From Actinomycetes bacterium (lineage in GTDB: Bacteria; Actinomycetota; Acidimicrobiia; Acidimicrobiales; Microtrichaceae): 64,000 nt of DNA. Both the position numbers and the translations under genes were made by a program. The notes below the pieces were generated by a model. It saw only the letters and a list, made by a program, of their open reading frames with translations, was not told the DNA's origin and ran no database searches. Positions 49,521 through 57,155 of the stretch are shown here, piece after piece. The stretch's first letter is position 1, and the number at the start of each line of letters is the position of its first letter. The DNA lies in contig JAEWED010000053.1 in the NCBI GenBank assembly GCA_023389745.1, positions 1 through 64,000 on the forward strand, in the 5' to 3' direction.

Positions 49521-49949
49521 GTGAGCGATCACGTCGGCGACGACGTCACGAGCCAGCGTGGCAGCGCAGCCACCTGGCAGCATCTGCTCGGCCCAGTGGG
49601 GACGCCGCGGGTCGTCGTGGAGCTACTCGGGGTGAGCCGCCGCGCCCTCGATGGCGCCCGGTCACGAGGCGAGGTGCTCGGCGTCCGTACGGCCGGCGGG
49701 CGGTGGGTGTACCCGCTGCGACAGTTCCATCGAGACGGCGCCGGCGAGTTGAGAGTCGTCGAAGGCCTCGACGAAGCCCTCGCCGCCCTCTGCCCACACG
49801 GCGACGCGGCAGGCGCGGCGCGGTGGCTCGCCACTCCGAACAGGCGGCTCGACGGCGAGACACCGTGGCACGCACTCCTCGAAGGCGGTCGAAGCGACGC
49901 CGTCGCCCAGGCAGCCCGAGCGCAGGCCCAGGCCTGGGCGGATCGGTGA
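49521..49949 (+). CDS. MbcA/ParS-type antitoxin-like protein
   Basis: The 142-residue product has a helix-turn-helix-like N-terminus (TPRVVVELLGVSRRALDGARSRGEVLG and RWVYPLRQF), and a C-terminal part of the DUF2384/ParS type: DEALAALCPHGDAAGAARWLATPNRRLDGETPWHALLEGG. Such antitoxins normally neutralise a RES-domain NAD-degrading toxin encoded alongside, but no RES gene is adjacent. It lies between the two transposase halves with its own leaderless promoter. Confidence 0.68.
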   Translation: MSDHVGDDVTSQRGSAATWQHLLGPVGTPRVVVELLGVSRRALDGARSRGEVLGVRTAGGRWVYPLRQFHRDGAGELRVVEGLDEALAALCPHGDAAGAARWLATPNRRLDGETPWHALLEGGRSDAVAQAARAQAQAWADR

Positions 49950-50055
49950 CACCCGACCCGTAGCGACACCGCCAGCCAAACGTTCCTACCGTCGTGCCGT
50001 CCACGGGGCGCTGGAGAGGGTTGCGCCTCCCAGAGCTCTCGACACGGTCGTCGGC

Positions 50056-51231
50056 ATGGACGACAACAACGAAGTAGCAGCCCCGATCGATCCCAACGAA
50101 GCGCAGGGTGACACACTGACCGCTGGCGACACGGGCACCAGCGACGGGCCGCCCGTCGCACCCGCCACCCGACACGACCCCGACGCGGCGGTGGGCGTGA
50201 AGACCCGCAAGGACGGCAAGACCGAGAGCTTCTACGGGTACCACGAGCACACCATCGTCCAGGTCCCCGATCCCGGGACAGGTAAGGACGAGGAGCCCCG
50301 ACTGATCACCCGCTTCGAACTCACTCCCGCGTCCGCCGACGTCGTCGACGTCAGCCTGTCGCTGCTCGACCGTCTCGGGCGTCCCGCAGAGACCCTCATC
50401 GTCGACCGCCACTACTCCTTCAAGAAGCCCGAACGCTGGCGAGACGAACTCGCGGACCGCCACATCGACCAGGTGCTGGACCTGCGCGCCGACGAACACG
50501 GGTTCACCGAACTCGACCACATGCGGTGGGCCGCGGGATGGCCCCACTGCCCCGCCACCCCGGACATCCTCGGCACCATCGAACGACCCGCCCCGGCCAA
50601 GGACCGCGACAACAGCGAAGCCTGGAAGAAGTTCCGGTCAGACATCGCCCGCCGGTTCAACTTCGCCTTTCGCCGCGTCACATCTCCCGACGAGATGGGC
50701 GTCGCACGCTACGAATGCCCGGCCAGCGCCGGGAAGATCGCGTGCCCGCTACGTGGAGGCACCGTCGAGACCGCCGTCCAGTTCGGACTCGAGGTCGTCG
50801 AGAACCCGCCCACCCCCGGCCAGCCCGACTTCCCGCTGTGCTGCAACCAGCGGACGGTGACCTCGGACCCCGGACCGCTTCGCAAGCTGATGCAACAGCA
50901 CTACTGGGGACTCGACGACTGGGAGAAGGAGTGGAACAAGCGCACCTACGTCGAGGGCTCCTACGGCAACCGCAAGAACGCCTCCACCGAGAACCTCCGA
51001 CGCGGACACTTCCGTCTCACTGGGGTCGCCATGGTCCACATCGGCACCGCCATGGCCGCTGCCGCCTACAACACCCGCATGATCAGGAACTGGCACGACC
51101 GCACCGGGAAGGGCGACCCCGACCACCCGCTGCTGCAGACCCACGACGGCCCCGGCGTCGCCCTCCGGCTCACCCACGAGCAGTACGAGCAGTACTGCCA
51201 GGAGCAGCGCGACCGAGAGGCCAGCGACTGA
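50056..51231 (+). CDS. DDE transposase, C-terminal half carrying the second Asp and the Glu
   Basis: The 391-residue product begins with an acidic Thr/Gly/Ala-rich tail, then DPDAAVGVKTRKDGKTESFYGYHEHTIVQV, the strand after the first Asp in IS-type DDE transposases. Asp117 is in TLIVDRHYSFKKPERW and Glu300 in TYVEGSYGNRKNASTENLRRGHFRLTG, both at family-typical places. A Cys-rich insert (YECPASAGKIACPLR, LCCNQRT) lies between them. Without Asp153 of the separate N-terminal half it cannot be catalytic on its own. It is in a different frame from that half. Confidence 0.68.
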   Translation: MDDNNEVAAPIDPNEAQGDTLTAGDTGTSDGPPVAPATRHDPDAAVGVKTRKDGKTESFYGYHEHTIVQVPDPGTGKDEEPRLITRFELTPASADVVDVSLSLLDRLGRPAETLIVDRHYSFKKPERWRDELADRHIDQVLDLRADEHGFTELDHMRWAAGWPHCPATPDILGTIERPAPAKDRDNSEAWKKFRSDIARRFNFAFRRVTSPDEMGVARYECPASAGKIACPLRGGTVETAVQFGLEVVENPPTPGQPDFPLCCNQRTVTSDPGPLRKLMQQHYWGLDDWEKEWNKRTYVEGSYGNRKNASTENLRRGHFRLTGVAMVHIGTAMAAAAYNTRMIRNWHDRTGKGDPDHPLLQTHDGPGVALRLTHEQYEQYCQEQRDREASD

Positions 51232-51306
51232 CGCGCCGCATCCGCGCTCCGCGGCCATACCCTGGTGGCGACAAGTTGTCAGCGATGGATGAGATGGAGC
51301 AGCGAC

Positions 51307-51450
51307 ATGAGCGCGAGCGGGACTCGAACCTGTTCTGTGTGCGGCGAGCAAGGCCACGACAGGCGGTCCTGTGACGTGTCCCTGAACTCCGGGACGTGCA
51401 GCGTCTGCGGCTTCCGAGGCCACGACAAGCGCAACTGTCCACACAAGTAG
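51307..51450 (+). CDS. Two-knuckle CCHC zinc protein
   Basis: The 47-residue product contains two C-x2-C-x4-H-x4-C knuckles, CSVCGEQGHDRRSC and CSVCGFRGHDKRNC, separated by nine residues, with almost nothing else. This is the pattern of retroviral nucleocapsid and CNBP-type single-strand nucleic-acid-binding proteins and is rare in bacteria. GGAG lies 8 nt before the ATG. It follows the transposase C-half by 75 bp. Confidence 0.7.
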   Translation: MSASGTRTCSVCGEQGHDRRSCDVSLNSGTCSVCGFRGHDKRNCPHK

Positions 51451-51492
51451 GCGATCACGGCTCTCGAGCTGCAACCTCTGGGAGGCGACTCC

Positions 51493-51660
51493 ATGGGCAT
51501 CGAACCATGCGCGATCTGTGGTGATCCGATCGACGAGGACGAAGACGATCCGTGCGGGCACTTCAACATCGATGACGTGCCATGCACCGTGTGCGGCAAG
51601 CTCCCCGACGATCACGAGTGGGGAGACAACGCGGCTCATCAGTACGAGAGCGGCATCTGA
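51493..51660 (+). CDS. Small Cys/His-rich acidic protein
   Basis: The 55-residue product starts MGIEPCAICGDPIDEDEDD and continues to PCGHF and PCTVCGKLPDDHEW, giving CxxC pairs and a Cys-Gly-His that could bind one or two zinc ions. The ribosome-binding site GGAGG precedes the ATG by 8 nt. It is probably co-transcribed with the knuckle protein. The function is unknown. Confidence 0.6.
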   Translation: MGIEPCAICGDPIDEDEDDPCGHFNIDDVPCTVCGKLPDDHEWGDNAAHQYESGI

Positions 51661-52028
51661 CCGACCCGCGTATGGCGGGCGGGCCACCTCGTCGAGAGCG
51701 ACCTCGCCGCCGCCCTGCGAGCCCCGCCAACGGTGTGCACACAGCTACACGGACGGCGTGCAACGGGCCACAACGCCATAGCTGAACACCGCCGAGAACC
51801 CGCTCGATCAAAGGGATCGGCGATTACTGCCAGCACCCCACGAGCATTCAAGCCCCGGTTTGAATGCTCCTGGAGCTGCCGGAACCGTCAGGCTCGTACC
51901 GGGCGAGGAACCTCACGAGCGCACGCGAGTTCGCCGCGTCGAGACTCGTTGACCTCCGCAACAAGGTCCGCAAGACTCCACCCACGTCGCTGCGCACACG
52001 CTGTGCAGCACAGGGGGGGGAACTGATC
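51661..52028. other. Intergenic, contains a perfect hairpin
   Basis: No gene is recognised. A 10-bp perfect inverted pair lies at 51842-51869 (annotated separately). Just before the next gene is a run of eight G at 52013-52020. Remaining frames are Arg-rich and lack start signals. This may be the right margin of the accessory island. Confidence 0.4.
51842..51869. terminator. Perfect hairpin, terminator or element end
   Basis: GAGCATTCAA (51842-51851) pairs with TTGAATGCTC (51860-51869) around an 8-nt GC-rich loop. It is less GC-rich than other hairpins in the window and has no T-tract. Confidence 0.45.
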
Positions 52029-52835
52029 ATGATGAAGCGTTCGGTGTACGGCGTCGTCGCGCTTGTGGTGCTCGGCACGCTGACGGGGTGCGGCACACCA
52101 CCGGCGCCACCTCAACCGACGGTCCACTCCGTCGAGGTCTCGCCGCAGCCGGCACATCCGGGCGACGCGGTCACCATCCGGATCGAAGCCAGCCACAGCT
52201 CGATGGTCTTCAACGGAAGAGCAGTGACGTTGGTCAACCCGAACGGCTCCGGCGTCGGCGTCGACAGCTGCAGCACCTCGCTCGAACGGCCCGACGAGGA
52301 GGACCTCACGCGTGCGACGATCACGTTCGCCTGCGAGCTCCCCGAGCTGGTGTCGAACGGCACGTGGACCCTCAGCTACCTGCTCAACTACGTGGCGCCC
52401 ACCGACAACCCCTTCGGGCCGGCGCCGCCACGGCCCTCGACGGTGACGTTCGACGTGGTCGGAGGGTCCGACGACGTGTCGCCACCGACGCTGGTGAGCT
52501 ACGAGATCTCCCCGGAGGTCATCAGCCGGACCGCGCCGTTCACCGTGACGGCCCTGGTGAGCGACGACACCCCGCCGATCTCCCTCGGATGGTGGAACTC
52601 ACCCAATTCGACGAGCATCACGTTCAGCGGCTCGGGCTTCTCCAGGACGTGTCGCGACGTGACACTGACGCCGGTGTCGCCGACCGAGGCCGAGGTCGTC
52701 GTCAACTGCGATGCGGGTTGGATCGGCCCCGTGGGCCCGCTCACGGGACAGGTCACGGGCAACCTCGCCGTGCGCGATGCACTCCACAACAACGCCCGGA
52801 TCCCGCTGACCATCGACTTCGAGCCGGGCGCCTGA
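52029..52835 (+). CDS. Secreted lipoprotein with two beta-sandwich-like repeats
   Basis: The 268-residue product has the signal MMKRSVYGVVALVVLGTLTGCG (Cys about 21). The mature part reads as two Ig-like segments: VHSVEVSPQPAHPGDAVTIRIEASHSS near the N-terminus, and LVSYEISPEVISRTAPFTVTALVSDDTPP after about residue 150, each with a Cys pair. The family is unknown. The start is preceded by eight G that serve as the ribosome-binding site. The second ATG (52032) is an alternative. Confidence 0.68.
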   Translation: MMKRSVYGVVALVVLGTLTGCGTPPAPPQPTVHSVEVSPQPAHPGDAVTIRIEASHSSMVFNGRAVTLVNPNGSGVGVDSCSTSLERPDEEDLTRATITFACELPELVSNGTWTLSYLLNYVAPTDNPFGPAPPRPSTVTFDVVGGSDDVSPPTLVSYEISPEVISRTAPFTVTALVSDDTPPISLGWWNSPNSTSITFSGSGFSRTCRDVTLTPVSPTEAEVVVNCDAGWIGPVGPLTGQVTGNLAVRDALHNNARIPLTIDFEPGA

Positions 52836-52841
52836 CCAGCG

Positions 52842-53756
52842 CTACGACCGTCGGTCGTCGATCTGCCGGACGTTGCGTTCACGGAGGGCGCCGAACCGGG
52901 GCAGGCCCATCGCCATGCGCGTGATGTGCTGGAGGGCTCTGCCAGGGAGGAGTCGATTGGCCAGCACCAACATGTGCGCGTCGGGGCCGATCGCGCGGCG
53001 GGTGAACGGCGCGGTGTCGTCGAGGGCGCGGCCGAGGCCACGGGCGAAGCGCTCGGGTGGCCCGGCGATCCTGATCGCGAGACGCCCGCGCTGGTCGATC
53101 CTCGAGTTGATCGGTTCGTAGGGACCCTCGAACGACCGGAAGTCCATCGCTCCGGCGTCGGTGATGATGTCGGTGTCGAAGGTGCCGGTCACGATGACCG
53201 TGACGCCGATCCCGAACGGGGCGATCTCGTTCGACATCGCCTCGGCCCAACGTTCCGAGGCCCCCTTGACCGCGGAGTAGGCGGAGATCGCGGCCATGCC
53301 CCGGACGCCGCCCTCGCTCGAGATGATCACGATACGGCCGCACCCTGCCGCTCGCATCGATGGCAGCAGTGCCTTGGTGAGCGCGACCGGCCCGAAGAGG
53401 TTGGTGGTGAACACCTGTTGCCAGACGTCCATCTCGACGTCCTCGACGCAGCCCACCGCAGCGATGCCGGCGTTGTGGACGAGTGCATCGGGTGCACCGA
53501 CGAGCTCCTCGATCGCCTTGGCCGCGCTGGCGATCGACTCCGGGTCGGTGAGGTCGAGCTGCACCGCCGAGAGTCGCGGGTCGTCGCTCGCAGCACCTGC
53601 CGCGATCCGGATGCTCTCGAGCCCCGCGTCAGGGGTTCGCATGGCGCCGATGACGTGCCACCCCAACTGGTGCAGGTGGACCGCTGATGCGAGCCCGAGG
53701 CCCCGGGACGCTCCGGTGATGACGACGCTGCGCGGCTCAGCCATCGGCTCGCTCAC
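52842..53756 (-). CDS. Short-chain dehydrogenase/reductase
   Basis: The 304-residue product has TGASRGLGLASAVHL (NAD(P)-binding, residues about 14-28), LVHNAGIAAVG, IIISSEGG-type IVIISSEGG and the catalytic YSAVKGASERW. A C-terminal extension of about 60 residues follows the Rossmann core. It oxidises or reduces an alcohol/ketone, plausibly the product of the adjacent P450. It is coupled to the P450 gene by GTGA overlap and ends the minus-strand cluster. Confidence 0.9.
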   Translation of the reverse strand: MSEPMAEPRSVVITGASRGLGLASAVHLHQLGWHVIGAMRTPDAGLESIRIAAGAASDDPRLSAVQLDLTDPESIASAAKAIEELVGAPDALVHNAGIAAVGCVEDVEMDVWQQVFTTNLFGPVALTKALLPSMRAAGCGRIVIISSEGGVRGMAAISAYSAVKGASERWAEAMSNEIAPFGIGVTVIVTGTFDTDIITDAGAMDFRSFEGPYEPINSRIDQRGRLAIRIAGPPERFARGLGRALDDTAPFTRRAIGPDAHMLVLANRLLPGRALQHITRMAMGLPRFGALRERNVRQIDDRRS

Positions 53757-55003
53757 GTGTCCCAGACGAGGTGCAGGCTCGACACGCCGGCGATGATGCC
53801 GCCGTGGTACACGGGCGGTCGATCCGGATCGAGCCGGAAGGTCGGGAGCCGGCTGAGCATGACGTCGTAGATCGTGTCGAGCTCGAGTCGAGCGAGGTGA
53901 GCACCGAGGCAGAAGTGCGGCCCGATCGCGAAGGCCAGGTGTTGCGGTCCGTCGCGGCGCAGGTCGAACGCCTCGGGATCGTCGAAGACGGCCGGGTCGT
54001 AGCCCGCTGCGGGAGTGAACAGCTGGACCTGGTCACCCTGCCGGAGCGACACGCCATGGAAGTCGACATCGGACGTGAGGATCCGCATCGGCCCGATGAA
54101 GGCGTAGCACCGCAGCAGCTCCTTCGACGCGGCCGCGATCGCCTCGGGGTTCCCGCGCAGCTCGGCCTGCAGGTCCGGATTCGCCGCCAGGTGCCGGGCA
54201 CCGAAGCCCATCGCGTTGACGACGGTGTCGAGCCCGGCGATGAACATGATCGAGCAGTAGCTCTGCATGACGTCGAAGGTCATGGGCTCGCCGTCGATGT
54301 CGGAGGCCCACAACAGGCTGATGATGTCGTCCCGGGGGTGCTCCCTGCGCTCCAGGAGGGTGTCGCGCATGACGTCCGCGATGCCGCGCAGCAGGTTCAT
54401 CGCATCGAAGGGATCAGGGCTCGCCGTCGCCAGCTGCTGCTTCGCGAGGTCCCGGTACTCCCGCTCGCGCTCGACCGGGAGACCGAACATCTTCAGGAAG
54501 ATCTCGACCGGGTACAGGTCGGCGACCTCACGCATGAACTCGCATCGCCCCTCGTCGACGATGTCGCCGATGAGCCGCTCGGCCAAGTCCCGGACCTGCG
54601 CCTCGAGCTCCTTGACGGCCCTGGGCGTGAAGGTCGACACCAGCGGCGCTCGGAGCTTGGTGTGCAGCGGCGGGTCGACGCAGATCGGGATCGGGGCGGG
54701 GATGCGCTGGTCCTCGGGAAGGGCCTCCATCATCAGCTCGAACTCCTCGGGCGAGAAGTGCTCGCTCGAGAAGACCTCCCAGTTCCGGAACGCGTCGAGC
54801 TGGGCCTGATACGGCAGCACGACCCAGTGACCACCGTTGCGAGGCGTCCAGAAGATGCTCGGGGCGTGCTCGATCAGGTCGAGCACGCGGGCGTGAGGAT
54901 CGAGGACGTAGGCCGCATCCGCGTTGAAGTCGAAGTCGTAGACCAACGACTCCGGGACGTGTTCGGGCTTCTCGACGCTCGGGCTCAGTTCGACCGTGGT
55001 CAC
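53753..55003 (-). CDS. Cytochrome P450
   Basis: The 416-residue soluble P450 has the I-helix AGLDTVVNAMGFG, the ExxR in KELLRCYAF, and the haem loop FAIGPHFCLGAHLA with the axial Cys365. The overall pattern resembles bacterial class I enzymes such as the terpenoid and steroid CYPs. It needs a ferredoxin and reductase; none is encoded here. The start is GTG. It is followed directly by the SDR, which suggests successive hydroxylation and oxidation. Confidence 0.94.
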   Translation of the reverse strand: MTTVELSPSVEKPEHVPESLVYDFDFNADAAYVLDPHARVLDLIEHAPSIFWTPRNGGHWVVLPYQAQLDAFRNWEVFSSEHFSPEEFELMMEALPEDQRIPAPIPICVDPPLHTKLRAPLVSTFTPRAVKELEAQVRDLAERLIGDIVDEGRCEFMREVADLYPVEIFLKMFGLPVEREREYRDLAKQQLATASPDPFDAMNLLRGIADVMRDTLLERREHPRDDIISLLWASDIDGEPMTFDVMQSYCSIMFIAGLDTVVNAMGFGARHLAANPDLQAELRGNPEAIAAASKELLRCYAFIGPMRILTSDVDFHGVSLRQGDQVQLFTPAAGYDPAVFDDPEAFDLRRDGPQHLAFAIGPHFCLGAHLARLELDTIYDVMLSRLPTFRLDPDRPPVYHGGIIAGVSSLHLVWDT

Positions 55004-55089
55004 GATGCTGCGCTTTCGGCTCGGTGGATGGTGTGGTGGTCTCGACGCACGCAGTCGCCGACGGGCGGCCTCGTGGGTGACCTCACCGG

Positions 55090-56220
55090 TCAGCTGTCCC
55101 CGTCGCCACAGCGTCCGCCGTCTGCGGGCGCCGCCACGTCGGGTCGGCCGGACTGGGCGCTCTGCCAGCCGGCCCAGATCCCGGCGGAGTACGGCCCCTC
55201 CTGGCCCTGCTCCTCGTAGAACCCGTTGGGGTCGTACACCTTCGCCTCGGGGAACGGATACGGGCACGCGACCGAGGTCGCGGTGTGGCTCCACCGGATC
55301 AGTGCGTAACCCCCGCCGTAGAGGAAGAAGTACGCGCCGTTGATGACGAGGAACATCGTCACGAAGGTGCCGAGCACCGGTCGACCTCGGAAGATGCGCG
55401 CCTTGTACGCCAGCTTCTCGGCCTGGCACTTGCCGGTGTCGTCGCGCCAGAGCAGCACACCGGCGGGAATCATCACCGTCGTCACCAACAGTGACTCCCA
55501 GATGAGGGGGAACTGATACCACTCCCCTGCTGCGAACGATCCGAACGGGATCACCTGGGAGTAGATGTAGAGCTGGGTGCGGACGAGGAAGATCTCGAGG
55601 ATCGCGTCGAACACGAACCCGATCGCGAGCATCAGCAGCGAGAGCGTGATGAGTGGGTGGCGCCAGATGAACGACCCGACCGGCCGTCGCTCCTGCCAGC
55701 GACGGAGGATCCACGACGCCGGGAAGAACGGCAGCATGTAGAACATCGCGTAGCCGACGACGATGAACGGCTCGACCGTGGGCGAGATCGACACCAGCGG
55801 CCAGTTCTCGGGCCAGTGCCACAGCTGCGGGTTGTACACGGCGTACGGAGCCCAGTTCATGATCGGGTCCTGCCAGATGAGCAGTGTCACCACGATCACC
55901 ATCAGCAACCACGGATGTCCCGGGCGACGACGCCACGCCCAGATGAAGCCGCCGACCAGGACGACCATCGCCACGACCGTCCCGATCTGATGGAGCACCA
56001 GCCAGTGGTCGAAGCCCCACAGCGGCTCGACCGGGCGCGGCGCGCCGGTGACGCCGGGATTCCGAATGCGGTCCTCGCCCGGCCCGCTGCGAGCCGCGAT
56101 CGCGATCCCCACGATCGCGGCGAGGGCCAGCGCGGCCAGGCCCACCCCGATCAGACGCCCCCTCGATGGCGGCGGACCCTCGCCGGTGCTCGTCGCCGGC
56201 CTCTCGAGCGTTGTTGCCAT
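55090..56220 (-). CDS. AveC-like spirocyclase-family membrane protein
   Basis: The 376-residue product has about seven transmembrane segments, including LIGVGLAALALAAIVGIAI, IGTVVAMVVLVGGFIWAW, LLMVIVVTLLIWQDPIM and LITLSLLMLAIGFVFDAIL. NWAPYAVYNPQLWHWPENWPLV between segments is typical of the AveC family, whose founder shapes the spiroketal in avermectin; other members occur in steroid/terpenoid contexts. The C-terminal 60 residues are soluble and contain CPYPFPEAKVYDPNGFYEEQGQEGP. It is 86 bp upstream of the P450 gene on the same strand. Confidence 0.8.
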   Translation of the reverse strand: MATTLERPATSTGEGPPPSRGRLIGVGLAALALAAIVGIAIAARSGPGEDRIRNPGVTGAPRPVEPLWGFDHWLVLHQIGTVVAMVVLVGGFIWAWRRRPGHPWLLMVIVVTLLIWQDPIMNWAPYAVYNPQLWHWPENWPLVSISPTVEPFIVVGYAMFYMLPFFPASWILRRWQERRPVGSFIWRHPLITLSLLMLAIGFVFDAILEIFLVRTQLYIYSQVIPFGSFAAGEWYQFPLIWESLLVTTVMIPAGVLLWRDDTGKCQAEKLAYKARIFRGRPVLGTFVTMFLVINGAYFFLYGGGYALIRWSHTATSVACPYPFPEAKVYDPNGFYEEQGQEGPYSAGIWAGWQSAQSGRPDVAAPADGGRCGDGDS

Positions 56221-56366
56221 GCCTGTTCCCTCGGCGCCTTCCTCCGAAGCGAGGGCCTCCGAAGCGAGGGCCCCCGGAGCAATCGACACGGACCGACCGG
56301 CCCCTCAGGCCCCCCGACCCGATGCACCGAACCTAACAGTTGTTCCAGAGCCCGTCCACGATGGGA

Positions 56367-57155
56367 TCACTCCGATTCCGACAGGTAGGTCTCGATCATC
56401 TGCACCAGCCCGGCGGCCACCATCGGATCGTCGGTGAGCGGCCCGGCGACCGCAGCGCGGGCCGCGGCGACGAGGGGCACCCCCTCGGCAGAGAGCCGAG
56501 CCGCGGCGATCAGCACCCGCGTCGAGGCCACCTCACGCAGGCCCGCGGTCTCGAGTCGGCGGATCGCCTGTGCCAACTGCACGAGCTGTGCCGCCCGTTG
56601 CGGCTCGACCCCGGCCTCGTGGCAGACGATCCTCTCCTCGACGTCGGGCGGAGGGAAGTCGAGCTCGATGGCCACCATCCGCTGCCGGGTGGAGTCCTTG
56701 AGGTCCTTCAGCACGCTCTGGTAGCCGGGGTTGTACGAGACGACGAGCGTGAACCCGGGGGCGGCGTCGAGCACGACGCCGAGTCGGTCGATCGGCAGTT
56801 GACGTCGGTGGTCGGCGAGCGGGTGGATGACGACGGTCGTGTCCTGGCGTGCCTCGACGACCTCGTCGAGGTAGCAGATGGCGCCGTCGCGGACGGCACG
56901 AGTGAGTGGCCCGTCCACCCACCGCGTCTCCCCTCCCTCGAGCAGGAACCGACCGACCAGGTCGGCGGTGGTGAGGTCGTCGTGGCACGACACCGTGATG
57001 AGCGGTCGACCGAGATCGTGGGCCATCGCCTCGACGAAGCGGGTCTTGCCGCATCCGGTCGGGCCCTTCAGCACCAGCGAGAGGCCTTGGCGATGCGCAG
57101 CGGTGAACACCTGCTCCTCATCACCGACGGAGACGTAGAACGGGCGAGGCGCCAT
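56367..57155 (-). CDS. MoxR-family AAA+ ATPase, CbbQ/NorQ type
   Basis: The 262-residue product has Walker A GPTGCGKT (about 30-37), SCHDDLTTADLVGRFLLEGGETRWVDGPL with the sensor-like loop, Walker B ICYLDEVVEA, and SYNPGYQSVLKDLKDSTRQR. CbbQ/NorQ proteins work with a VWA partner to remodel or activate metalloenzymes, and the partner lies immediately upstream. The start overlaps the VWA gene by 88 nt. It is likely to act on the P450 or another enzyme in the cluster, but this is inference. Confidence 0.9.
   Translation of the reverse strand: MAPRPFYVSVGDEEQVFTAAHRQGLSLVLKGPTGCGKTRFVEAMAHDLGRPLITVSCHDDLTTADLVGRFLLEGGETRWVDGPLTRAVRDGAICYLDEVVEARQDTTVVIHPLADHRRQLPIDRLGVVLDAAPGFTLVVSYNPGYQSVLKDLKDSTRQRMVAIELDFPPPDVEERIVCHEAGVEPQRAAQLVQLAQAIRRLETAGLREVASTRVLIAAARLSAEGVPLVAAARAAVAGPLTDDPMVAAGLVQMIETYLSESE

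Noticed and set aside
51232..52028. Second copy of the ssrA 3' end as attR of the island
   Set aside because: No match to the T-arm/acceptor segment was found by eye, so the attachment site is left as a suspicion only.
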